A stretch of DNA of 64,000 bases, from positions 3,928,501 to 3,992,500 of the forward strand of contig JANTQA010000012.1 of assembly GCA_027625915.1 (NCBI GenBank), in the 5' to 3' direction. The position numbers and the translations under genes were made by a program. Positions within the stretch are counted from its first letter, which is position 1; every line of letters begins with the position of its first letter. The stretch is from Anaeramoeba flamelloides (taxonomy: Eukaryota > Metamonada > Anaeramoebidae). Shown here one piece after another: positions 11,698 through 22,284 of this stretch. A model generated the notes under the pieces. That model ran no database searches. It was not told the origin of the DNA and saw only the letters and a list, made by a program, of their open reading frames with translations.

Positions 11698-12139
11698 GGA
11701 AGTGGGCACATTTAACATTTTTGAAAATTTTTAATTGTGAGAACTCCTATTTTTCTCAAGTGAAGAAATAAAAATAAATAATAATTTATAACTAAAAAAA
11801 CGTAAAAAAGAAGAGTAGAATATTTCTTTCAAATTACAAGTTTTTAAATGCAAAGAAAAGTCATGTAGAACCTTGTCATCATTTGGAAAATAATCATTTT
11901 TTTTTATTAAGGATTTTATTTTTCATTTAAGATTTTAAATGATCGATTTTTTTTTCCAATCAACACCTGTTACTTCACCAAGATTCCAATACAACGTAAG
12001 GGTAAACACCATATCTCTTCCAATATAAGACAACCACTATATACAGATTTAAAGTGAATTTATATCAAAATCACCACCGTTTGAGACACTTTATATCTTC
12101 TTTCATCTTCCATTTAAATAATGATTTTTTTATTTTTTT

Positions 12140-12712
12140 TCCGATTTTTTGCCTGGCTGAATCTTCTTTATATTGGGAAGAAGAGTTACAAAGGAAAAAA
12201 CATCAAGTTATTACTTACTAATACTGGGCTACTGAAACACGGAAGTATGAGTAACTTGAAAATAAAATCAAAAAAGCAAAGGCAAAAAACGTACAAAGGT
12301 TTAAAGCAAATAAGACCAAAAAGAAAAAAAGAAATTACAACAAATTAAACAACGATCCCCAAATGAACATTAATGATCAATTATCAAATGAAATTAAATG
12401 AACCAAAAGTATCGTGGCTGTGATTTTGGGCGTTCTTAATTAAAGATAGCATCGAGTTGTTTTTTTTTTTTGATTTTTAAACAAACGCTTCTTATAAACC
12501 CTTTTTAAATTTTAATTTACTTCTTTTTCCCTTTTTTCTTTTCAATTTTTTGTTTTTTCTTTTTAAACCTAAAAAAAATTTGGGTATGTCTTTCCCTTGA
12601 GCAATTGTGAAATCTATGATTTTATGCTTAAATGAACTTTGAGAAAATGCAAATAAAAGGACATTTAGAGTGTAATTTACAATTCTCCAATAATAATAAA
12701 AAAAAATAATTT
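12140..12712 (+). repeat. Chimeric repeat copy 1 with a LINE-type 3' tail
   Basis: Pairs with 15835-16465. Both share GAGTTACAAAGGAAAAA-like sequence, an AATACTGG..TTGAAACAC segment, AAGCAAAGGCAAAAAA (reading KQRQK), a GGTTCTTAATT..AAGATAG block and a tail with AAAAGGRCATYTAGA, TGTAATTTACA and short AAT/ATA runs. The last about 120 bp (ATTTTATGCTTAAA onward) match the 3' end of the LINE at 13430-13550. This suggests a non-autonomous sequence that used the LINE's 3' tail to move. A coding relic remains but is not recognised. Confidence 0.6.
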
Positions 12713-12714
12713 TT

Positions 12715-13550
12715 TTTAAAAATAAGATTATTTAAATCTTTTATATTAAGCCAATTAACATATGGATTAGAAATTTTTAATTATGAAATAAAAACCTTAA
12801 ATTACCTAAATTCTTGGATTAATTCATGTATTACTGAAATATGTAAAATAAACAGAAACACACCAATTTTCATTTACAAAAGAGAATTTAAAATTGAAAA
12901 TATTGTAATATCAATCAATAAAAAGAAATTCAAATTAAAAAATGAAATTAAAAATTTATCTCTTTCTTATTTGGAAAAATTAATAAAATCTAATCAACGA
13001 ACAAACAATAAAATCAATTGGAATTCAAAAGATTTAATTGAATTGAAAAAAGAAATTTATAAATATAAATATAATGAATTATTGAATTCCAAGAAGCTGA
13101 AAAGTGCAAAAATATTTCACAATAATAAAATATCAAAAATATTTATTTAAAACTCAAAAAAATATTTAAGTTATCCATCAAGCTCAACAATCCTAAAATT
13201 CAGGACATTTACTAATTGCCTAAATAGATATTATTATGTAATAGATAAAACTCAAATAAAATTTGTCCTCTATGCTTAAAACATGAATAGAAAGAAATAA
13301 TAGAAAATATTAATCATTTTTTATGGGTATGCCCTTCTTATGAAAAAAATAGATTAATTTTCCACAATAAATTAAAAGAAATAAATCTTAATGAATTTAT
13401 TTTAAATGATGATAGTTTGAAATTATTTTTATTAATTAATACCACTAAATCTATGATTTTAGGATTAAATTTAGGAAAGGGAATTTAAGTAAAAGGACAT
13501 TTAGAGTGTAATTTACACTTCTCCAATAATAATAATAATAATAAAATAAT
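12715..13550 (+). mobile_element. 5'-truncated LINE fragment (reverse transcriptase C-terminus)
   Basis: The frame opens with LSQLTYGLEIFNYE, typical of the region after the reverse transcriptase fingers-palm, and runs about 130 codons to a stop. A second stretch reads NKICPLCLKHE, then NHFLWVCPSYEKNRLIF and a conserved C-terminal tail. CPLC..NHFLWVC is the zf-RVT type zinc motif found near the C-terminus of many LINE proteins. It ends in TGTAATTTACACTTC and an (AAT)n tail. It is a dead, 5'-truncated copy with stop codons and a frame change between the two stretches. It sits directly after another copy of the same tail. Confidence 0.82.
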
Positions 13551-15101
13551 GTTTTTTCCCCTTCAACTTTAATGTAAGATAAAAAAAAAAAGAGATAAAA
13601 ATAAAACTCAAAAAATATTAGAAAAATAAATAAAGTACAAAATACTTCTAATACCTGTGCTTAAACACGATTTGAATTAGAAGACACCAGCTTAGTTACT
13701 TCAAAATTCCCTCTTTAACATGTTAAGTGTTTTCTTTAAATATTTAATCCTTAAAGTATTCCTTAACTTATAAATCAAAATAGTGAATAATGTTTACACT
13801 CGCGGAGGAAATCAAAAATAAAAAAAAATTTTATTTTCAATTTGAAAAATGAACTTTTGAAAAAACAAGTTCAAGAAAATAAAATATAGATTTTTTTTGA
13901 GTTGGAATGTTTCCTTTCAGCAGTTTAAGAAATTGAACAAAAAAGATAAAATTTACAACTTCATGACGTTTTTTTTCAACCCATAAAAAACAAAGTAACA
14001 AATACAAGTTATTTAAAACACAAAAAGTATGAGAACAAAATAATACATTTTTTTTTTTTTCAATTTTAAATGATTATTAATCACATTTAAACCAACTTTT
14101 AATCAAACTTTCCGACTTCTATTTACCTAACGATTTTTTTTTTTTTATTATTTTTATGAAAATTTTCATAAATAATAGATAAAGTTTTTTATTATTTTTC
14201 CCCTTTCACTTAATATTTTCATTTAATATATGAAAACAATCGATTATAACCAAATTAAATATTGACTAGATTTTTCAAAAGAGTACCAGTAAGTCTAATA
14301 ATCAAAGAATTAGTAGACCAAAAATTAATTATTAAAAATTGAATTATCATTGATATCAAATATTATCTGAGCTTATATTAAATCGACCCCTCGGTTACTC
14401 AAACAATTCTTCTTTATGAAACGATTCTTTCAATAACAATTTTTAAAAAAAACATAATTGGCTTTTTGTTGGAAATCGTCTTCTTTTTGGGTTAACTTAA
14501 TTTAACTTTTGAGAATTGATCTAAGTTTTGCTTTCCAAAAAAAAAATAAACAATAAAACAAAATAGGTCTTCTCGATTACTTTTATGATTGAATCTTCTC
14601 TATTTGAATGATCGTTATTGTTTAACCAAACCCATTCTATTTTTCAAAAAAACTTTCAAATCTGACACATAAGGTATCTACTAAAAGAAAAAAACCTTAA
14701 AATGTTATAAAAAACAATTCAGTTTTTCATTTTTGCCTCTGAGAAATTTTTTTTTGAAATTTTTGAATTTTGTCCAAACCCCCCCCCCCACCGAAAACTA
14801 TAATTATCGACGTTTGGCTTTGAATTTAATGCCCATTTCTTGTATAATGATAATGCTTTTCAAACCACCATCTTTCTAATGAAAATGGCCAAACAAAAAT
14901 TTTAACTAACCATTCTTTTTTTAATATTTTGTTTACTATTAAAATTTCAACATTTTGCACCAACCATATCTTAAACAAATGACACACTTTATTCTTTCAC
15001 AAACAAACAAAAATTCAAAATAAAAGGGATGGAATTCGCTCTTTTTTGCTGTCAAATTTGGATTATTAAACATCGTAAAAATTTTATTAGAAAAAAATAA
15101 A
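13551..15101. other. Spacer, nothing recognised
   Basis: AT-rich, with a C-tract near 14780 (about 10 C). No repeat or exon is supported. The last 100 bases are the 5' flank of the BTB gene. Confidence 0.45.
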
Positions 15102-15812
15102 ATGAATTTAAACCAATGTGATCACAAAGGAAGAAGGCTTTTTAATATCACATCAAATAGAGCAATGCTAAACTATTTAGCAGAAAATAATAAAACATTT
15201 GAGCAAGATTTTCTTAGGCTATACGAACTTAAAGAGCAGACAGATTTTGTTATCCAAACAATCCCTGTCCATCAAACTCTTCTTGAATTAAGGCTTCATA
15301 ACAATATCAATATCATTGATCAAATATGTTCCTCCTTTCCGAAAAACCATTTGGAAATATTTTTTCGTTGGGTTTATGGAGGTGTTATCGAGAATGAAAA
15401 GATTGTTTTCTCGATCAGCCAACAATTTGGAATCGTTGATTTGTCTTCCCGCAATTTAATCACGGACATCAAATCCCTTTATCATCAAGAAAAAAATGAA
15501 ATAAAAAACAGCACATCTAAAACTAATTTTACGATTTTTGTTGGTGAAAAAACAATACAAGTCCATAAAATAGTCCTTCAAGCAAGAAGCGATTTATTCC
15601 GATGCCTGTTTTTAAATATACTTGGAAATACCAACCATATAAAAGATTGCTCGGGCAATTCACTTTCAACACTTAAAACAATAATCCACTTTTTATACAC
15701 AGATACATTGGAAAGTTTTGATACCGACTTAACAATTTTGAAAAAGGAGTTGAATGATGCTGTTGATTATTACCAATTAAACGAAAATTCAAAATTGCAC
15801 TATTTATTATAA
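15102..15812 (+). CDS. Tandem BTB/POZ-domain protein
   Basis: A single exon of 236 residues from an ATG to TAA, with more balanced base use than its flanks. The C-terminal half is a clear BTB fold: TNFTIFVGEKTIQVHKIVL, then ARSDLFRCLF and IIHFLYTDTLE. The N-terminal half (about residues 45-110) looks like a second, degenerate BTB: TDFVIQTIPVHQTLL, then FFRWVYGGVI. BTB domains mediate homo- or hetero-dimerisation and often recruit cullin-3 ubiquitin ligases; no Kelch, MATH, RCC1 or BACK partner domain is present here, so it may act as a stand-alone adaptor. It is followed within about 25 bases by a chimeric repeat. Domain call is strong; function is inferred. Confidence 0.85.
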   Translation: MNLNQCDHKGRRLFNITSNRAMLNYLAENNKTFEQDFLRLYELKEQTDFVIQTIPVHQTLLELRLHNNINIIDQICSSFPKNHLEIFFRWVYGGVIENEKIVFSISQQFGIVDLSSRNLITDIKSLYHQEKNEIKNSTSKTNFTIFVGEKTIQVHKIVLQARSDLFRCLFLNILGNTNHIKDCSGNSLSTLKTIIHFLYTDTLESFDTDLTILKKELNDAVDYYQLNENSKLHYLL

Positions 15813-15834
15813 ATTTTGTTTTTTTATTTTTCCC

Positions 15835-16465
15835 CTTTTTGACCTCGGCACCACTAATTTCTTTTTATTGAGAAGAACAGTTACAAAGGAAAAAGATCAA
15901 GTGGCCAATTGCTAATACTGGAATATTGAAACACAAAATTATGCGTAAACTTGAAAAGAAAAACGAAATAACAAAGACTAAAAATTATCAAGGATTAACA
16001 AAAAACGATCAAAAAAAGAATAAGCAAAGGCAAAAAATGTCCAAATGTTTAAAGCAAATCAGATCAACAAGAAATTGGTATTTAAAAGAAATTAAACAAC
16101 TACATCCAAATGAAAATTTATTGATCAAAAATCAAATTAAACTCAATTACACCAAAAGTTTCATAGTGACTGTGATTTTTGGGGGTTCTTAATTCAAGAT
16201 AGCTTTATTTTTTTTTTGATTTTTTAACTAATCGCCTCTTGTAAACCCTTTTTATATTTCTTTTTTTTTTTTTAAATTATTTTTTTTTCTTTATTTCTTT
16301 TCATTTTTTTGTTTTTGCTTTTTAACCATAAAAATGATTTGGATATTCCTTTCTTATGAATAACAGTGAAATCTTGGATTTTACGCTTAAATTACCTTTG
16401 AGGAAATTTAAGTAAAAGGGCATCTAGAAGTGTAATTTACACTTCATAAATCATAATAATAACTA
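15835..16465 (+). repeat. Chimeric repeat copy 2 with a LINE-type 3' tail
   Basis: The partner of 12140-12712, in the same orientation. It retains an 88-codon open stretch from an ATG at 15926 (MSKCLKQIRSTRNWYLKEIK) that copy 1 has lost, followed by the shared GGTTCTTAATT..AAGATAG block and a tail ending TGTAATTTACACTTC. It is inserted just 3' of the BTB gene and could contribute that gene's 3' UTR. I would not call the reading frame a host gene. Confidence 0.55.
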
Positions 16466-17029
16466 TTGTTTTTTTTTTTTTTTTTTTTTCAAATAGAAGT
16501 ATTTTTGTTTTTTTATAATTAATAATAATTCTGAGTAAAATATTTTAATTCCTTGCCCCCCTTGCATTAATTATACCTACACTCTGATGAATTTTAAGGA
16601 TTTGTTTCAAAACCATGAAAAATTTTATGAAATTTGAATGCTAAAAAAAATTGAATTCAAGAACCAAAATTTAATCTAATATTTATTGAGGTACAGAAGA
16701 ATTTAATATTTTCAATATTTTTAGTTATTTTTTTATATTTTTTTATTACTTTTCTTTTTTTTTTTTCTTTTTGTTTAAAATCAAATTTTTTCCAACTTTT
16801 TTTGTATAAGTAATCAAAGTTAAAAAAAACTATTTTTCTTAGAAAAGACAAATAAACACTCAGAAAAAATTTCGGCTACTTCTTGTCTTTGAAAATGCAA
16901 ATATTTATTTTATTATCAAAAAATTCATTCTGAACTCTTTTTTTATTGAAAGTTCAGGTATATAAAACTTTTTATAAATTATAAGACTTATTTCCTGAAG
17001 ATCATTTTTCTAAATTTTTTAACAGGAGA
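16466..17029. other. Spacer, AT-rich with long T-tracts
   Basis: Contains a T21 run (about 16469-16489). Nothing else is seen apart from homopolymer runs. Confidence 0.45.
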
Positions 17030-17783
17030 ACAGGTGTCAAATTCTTTCTTCACAAGAACAAAAATTATACCAAAGAGATCTCCTCTTTATATAAGGTTTG
17101 AAAAATTCTTTGAAAGATCTACCTAGAGAAGATAAAAACAATATTCAGCCTGGTAAACTTTTAGTAAATAAGATATTCCAAATCCTCAGGACAAACAGAG
17201 AAATTGTCTGGGTTTAAAAAGAATTTAAGATTGTTTTGGACTCTACCTCACCTAAAATCAAAACTCTAAGATGAATCAGATAATTTATCATTTTTCTCTT
17301 TTTGTTCCTGAAACTTTCTTTTTTATGCTTTCCCAAAAAGAAATTTCACAAAATCTCAAAAACCTGAGTAACAACTTTGCTTCGTCACAAGAAAAGCAAG
17401 AGGTTCTTGGCTTTAATAAACCATTGAGATCATTATGGAAGAAAATTACCACCAACAAAGCGAATTTTGAAAATACAAAGATCGTTCCGCATATAGTTAA
17501 CTTTAGTCAGCTCTTTTTAAAACAGTATAAAAATTGGAAACCTAGCAATGAAGTTGAACAAAAAGATACTATCACTAAGAAACTATGGAATAAATATTGT
17601 TCACAAAACAAACTTTTTCCTCAATCTCTATTATTTTTTGCCACAAGGCTTTTAATTGAATTCGAAGAAAAATTAAAACAGTGTAAGAAATTTTTGTATT
17701 TTTCTATTCTTAATGAAAAATACACAAAAAAAAAAAACGAGAAAACAACTTTTCGAACTAAAAACAATTCTTTTTATTCTTGA
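17030..17783 (+). CDS. Unrecognised gene or relic, 170-codon frame plus upstream coding-like DNA
   Basis: From an ATG at 17271 a frame of 170 codons reads SQKEISQNLKNLSNNFASSQ, then NKPLRSLWKKI and FATRLLIEFEEKLKQ. A strong donor (GTAAGA, about 17683) suggests the exon really ends after EEKLKQ. Upstream DNA (17030-17240) is also coding-like in other frames, e.g. LPREDKNNIQPGKLLVNKIF and REIVWV, but a stop separates it, so either an intron or decay lies between. No family is recognised. Its base use is closer to genes than to spacer. Confidence 0.35.
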
Positions 17784-18041
17784 CCTAAACATGATCATAA
17801 AAAATTAATGACTTCTTCTCATACACAAATGTCTGTTTGAGGGTCAAAATATTGTGCTTCATTGAATCTATTTCTCCTTTTTTTCTTTTTTATACCTTTT
17901 CCTTTTCACAAATTTTCTCTCTTACAAGAGACAAAAGATCAAGGAGTAAATTTAAGTCATTAGTTTTCAAGCAATTTTGACTTCAAGTCATCATGGAATC
18001 ACAGATCAAAAAATCTTTGTTCTGTCATTTAAAATTTCATA

Positions 18042-18560
18042 CAGCCGTTTCAAACCTACCCTGAAATTTGACAGACATAGAAATTGACTTTTTGTCTAAG
18101 TTAAATACAAAAAAAAAATCTTCTTTTATATGCTATCGTATCCGTTTTATGGTTTGACAGAGGTTTTTTAAAAAAATTTCTTATTTGAAAGACTGAGAAA
18201 AAAATCTTGTTGTTTACGAAACAAATTCAAAAATTCAAAACAAAGCTTCCAAAGATCGAAGATAGAATTTGATGATTTCTTTGAAATAGTCTTGCCTTTT
18301 GATTTTAAGGTCTTTAGAAATTAAGGATCCACTAAAAACCTATGGAAAATTTTTCTAAATTATTGACCATTCAGATAGGTTTGTAATCAAAAATTGAAAT
18401 TTTCATATTTTCTCGATGTGAAATTTTTGTTCTATTATAAAATTTCACGGTTTGTAATATGCTGTCACATGCCATAAAATCCTGTTATAAAAAGTCAAGT
18501 GTGATACAGAAAATGAATTTTCTGTTTATCATAGATTTCATGGTAGGGTTTGAACGGCTG
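18042..18560. mobile_element. TA-flanked TIR element, family B (CAGCCGTTTCAAACC ends)
   Basis: 519 bp flanked by TA (18040-18041, 18561-18562). The left end CAGCCGTTTCAAACCTACC is inverted at the right (GGTAGGGTTTGAACGGCTG). Additional inner inverted motifs exist (TGTCAAATTTCAG type). No long reading frame. It fits a Tc1/mariner-derived miniature element. Confidence 0.8.
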
Positions 18561-18869
18561 TATTAGCACCAAAAAGACTCGAAGAAAAGTGCCTGATTCA
18601 ACGAAAATAAGAAAACCAATGTTAATATATTTCTTTCCAAAAATCTATTTTTAGTGATTATGATTTTATTTTTCGATCAATTAGCAAAGATTTTATCGAG
18701 CAATGATTTTGAGAAAAAAATTAATTTTGCTTATTTTAGTAAAGTATTATTTAAAATGTACTTATTACTAATTTCCAAATGAGAAATGAAAAAAATCCCA
18801 TTTATATTTATAAAAAATCCAAGATGAATTGTAGATAAATAACTCTACAATTAAAAGTTTTATGAACAA

Positions 18870-19230
18870 AACCCCATTCCAAAAATTTGGACACATCCAA
18901 AATCAAAAATAGGCAAAAAAAACTCTCAATATATTATATTTTTCCAAACGTAAAATAAACCTACATTTAAGTTACGGAGTATTAGTGTTTTTACAAGTAA
19001 TCATTTTTATCCAAATAAAAGAAAAAAATATAAATCGTACAAAAAAAAAATCAGGTTTTTCCAAATTTGTTCGAAATGCTGAAACAAGTCGAACAAAAAT
19101 TGCATTGGTAAATTTGTTGAAATTTCACCAACAATTGTTGATCGATCAGCTAAGAACCAAAATAACCAGTTGCTACACCCAATATTAGATAATCTTTCTT
19201 CAAATTTCAGGGATTGTAATCCTTAAATGT
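18870..19230 (+). repeat. Patchwork of transposon ends
   Basis: The motif CCAAAAATTTGGACAC (about 18880-18896) resembles Tc1-type ends and recurs near 33612. About 19141-19223 (GATCAGCTAAGAACCAAA to TTTCAGGGATTGTAATCC) matches the right arm of the complete element at 36862-37402, so it is a solo end. The 67-codon frame across this part (18985-19188) is therefore probably not a gene. Confidence 0.5.
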
Positions 19231-19364
19231 TTTTATCAATCATAAGTGATTCAATCTAAATATAAATATAATGCACTTTTAAAAAATATCTAAATAATTG
19301 CTTTTATGAAAAGGAGTTTTCAAAAACTAATTTTTTAAATCAAATAACCATTTGGGAAAAAAAG

Positions 19365-19775
19365 TGAAACAGAGAAAAAAAGCCCAACACGGTTTTTAAT
19401 TGGGAACATTAATAGAACCTGAAAATGAAAAGTAAGATTAATTAATAAAAGGAAAGAATAAATAAATAAATAAACACAAAATGAAGAATTCAATACAATA
19501 ACAGTTACATAAATACGATCTATTGGTATGGGGTTTTCTTTGATTGATCTCTTATCAAAAATATGTTGAAAAAATTTACTATTTTTGCTATCTCCAAAAC
19601 CACTCTTACAATATTTGGATAAGAAAGGAGATTTAAATTGTGCTTGTTGGTTTGATTAAAAATAATCTAATAGGTTATTATTTGAAGTTAATATATTTCT
19701 TTTTTTAATTGGTTTTACTTTTCGTTTTTAGAAAGGTTCCCAATTAAAAACCGTGTTGAATTTTTTTTCCCGAAT
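19365..19775. mobile_element. TIR element, family C, subfamily 1
   Basis: Ends carry AACACGGTTTTTAATTGGGA and its inverse (GGTTCCCAATTAAAAACC). The core contains CTATTTTTGCTATC. It shares the TTTTTAATTGGGAA inner-end motif with 56793-57244 and a related core with 19865-20343 and 49406-49905. Confidence 0.7.
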
Positions 19776-19864
19776 GATAATAATAGTCACCTCAAAAAAA
19801 TGATAATTTTAAGAAAAAAAATATTTTTTTCAGAAAATCTCCCAATTTATATTTATATATATAA

Positions 19865-20339
19865 AGTAGTGAAAAAAATCCATGGCAAGATTTTTAATTG
19901 TGAAAATTAGTAAAATTGTTGTGTAATTTCTTTTATTTAAGATTAAATCCTTTCTTTAAGAATCAAAAATTTTAAAAATTATAACTCACCACTTATTAGA
20001 ATAATGATTAATTAAATCACACTTGTTCAAAACACCATTCAATCAATCAAAAAACAAGAATAAAAATTCTCATTTTCCAAACTTTAATAAACCCCTATTA
20101 AACTATTTTTTTATTTCAAAAAAAGTAGATCTACTTAGGCTATCAAACAATTACTTGAGTATTCGATAGACGCCCTACTTGAATGAACTTTAGGCAGGTT
20201 TATTACTTTGACTCATAAAAAATTTGGTTATATATAACAAGGATTTGATTGAAAATAAAAGAAATTACACAAAAATTTTCCTAATATTCACAATTAAAAA
20301 TCTTGCCTGGGATTATTTTCATGTAAGGTATTTTTTTCC

Positions 20340-20343
<4 letters not shown>
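19865..20343. mobile_element. TIR element, family C, subfamily 2, copy 1
   Basis: About 480 bp. Ends are AGTAGTGAAAAAAATCC and its inverse, then GGCAAGATTTTTAATTGTGA inverted at the right (AATTAAAAATCTTGCC). The core has CTATCAAACAATTACTTGAG. Closely related to 49406-49905 over its whole length. A (TA)n run abuts the right end. No coding capacity. Confidence 0.78.

Positions 20344-20372
<29 letters not shown>
20344..20372. repeat. (TA)n microsatellite
   Basis: A run of about 14 TA units directly at the end of the preceding TIR element. Confidence 0.8.
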
Positions 20373-20376
<4 letters not shown>

Positions 20377-21240
20377 TGCATATTTATTCCACAACAAACC
20401 AAAAATTAGTAAAAAAGAATATTTTGTTCAAATATAACATTTTTCATATTTATTATTAAAGTATGAATATTTAAAGAATAATTTTTTTTTTTAAACAATA
20501 AAGAAAGAAATAAAGGTTGAATAAGTACGTAAAAAAAATTAAGTACAAAAAAAAATAATTTAATAATGAATTGTAAAATATTTTACAATAATGATTTTCA
20601 AAAAAATAAATTATGTAATTCTTTATTCTGTTTATACAATGTTGAAATTTGTAAAAACAATTTGAATTCGAATTAAATAAAACGGTTCAACTGGTTTTTC
20701 TAAATTGTTTTAATATAATATTTTGAGTTGTTTTAATTTAAGTAAAGAAGTTTTTTTAAATTCCTTTCATTATATTTTTGGTGTATCGATTTGAAATATT
20801 TGAGAAATGGTGTGTTATAAGATATTGGTAATTTTTTTTTTTCCAAAAAAAAGTTGTGATGATAAAATAGAAGGTTAAAAAAAATAAAGGTTTATTATTA
20901 AATTTCAAATTTGGCCAAATTTCAACATTGGTAAAATTGAATTTTTCCGCATTTTTGAAGAGTTTCTTGATTATTTTCATTGGTGTGACAGTTTTTAATG
21001 GCTTTTAATGTTTGTGAGGGTAAAAATCAAAAAGATTATATTATGATTGGTAGTTTTTTATTGCCTAAATTGTAGAAAACCCAAAATGTTGAAAAAATCA
21101 ATACTAAATATTTTTAAAAATTATGTTCAAAACCCAATTTTAACCACTCAAAGTTAAGTGGAAAATTTTTACAACTTAAAGTAGGTGAAACAAGTATAAT
21201 TGGTCTCTTAATTATTTTTTTTTTTCAAAATCCTGGCCAA

Positions 21241-21330
21241 AATTCTCTAGTATACCTGAACATACTCTAATCTAACCTGCTAAAACATACTCTAACACAC
21301 CTTAACATACCTTAACCTAAAAAAACCAAT
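21241..21330. repeat. Degenerate minisatellite, CATACYYTAAC-like units
   Basis: Repeats of about 10-13 bases: AACATACTCTAATC, AACATACTCTAACAC, TTAACATACC, TTAACC. About six imperfect units. Confidence 0.5.
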
Positions 21331-21397
21331 TTTTTTCAAAGTTTATATAAAAGTTTGGAGAAAAATCTCTATTTTTGAGAAAATTCAAATGAACTTA

Positions 21398-21507
<110 letters not shown>

Positions 21508-21544
21508 AACCAAAATTCAAAATTTCCCACAAAATAAAAAAGTT

Positions 21545-22030
21545 CAAACAATCACAATAATACAATTTCATTCAAAGATGGAATAATTTTGATTTTGTAA
21601 AAAAATCAAAATCATTTTTTTCATTTCGTTTTTTTATTTTCCTTTCATTTTTTGAATTACTTAACTTGTTTCATTTAATCCAAAATTTTTCAAACAGCTA
21701 ATATTAGGTTAAAGATGAGTTGTTCAAAATAGAAGAACTCAAATAAAATTAGTTGATGGTATCTAACCAATTTATCGATCAATAATCCTTAATAGAATTT
21801 AAACAAATTTACCAATTTTTTTTTTTTTTGTTTAGCCATCTCCAAAATTTTTAACACACCTCCTGACTTATTAGTATTGATAATTAATTATTTTATTGCT
21901 TTGTGAGTATCAGTAATTTATAAACGATTGTTAACATTCCAATTAGCGAATGGTTTTAATTTGGTATTTCTTCTTGAATTTTATCAATAACCTTTTTTTT
22001 TCACAAATTGAATTTTGGTATGTTAAAAAT
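21545..22030 (+). repeat. Dispersed repeat R1, copy 2 (uninterrupted)
   Basis: Reads continuously through the point where copy 1 carries a TIR element (GATCAATAATCCTTAATAG, then AATTTAAACAAATTTACC). It is followed by a (TA)n run at 22048-22069. The R1 ends are not sharply defined. Confidence 0.6.
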
Positions 22031-22284
22031 TTTGAATTGGAGTTTTATATATATATATATATATATATAGCCTTTTCCAAAAACAATATAAATTTAATAT
22101 TTACATCTTTCTAATAGAGAAATAACAACAATAATATTTTTTATATAGTGAATCCAGATATAATAATCATTGAAAAATAATTTTTTTTTTTTTATTTCCA
22201 TTATTTTCCTTTTTTTTAACAAAATTCTTAATATTTCTTTTTTCTAAATGAAAAAATAAAAACCAAATAAAAATATATTTATAG

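Noticed and set aside
12200-12320. A homeodomain third helix (KQRQK next to SNL) in the chimeric repeat
   Set aside because: The Trp-Phe of the helix is absent, the second copy has a different spacing before KQRQK, and the resemblance rests on about ten residues.
18985-19188. 67-residue plus-strand gene
   Set aside because: Its last part is the solo end of the family-D transposon and no start or splice context supports it.
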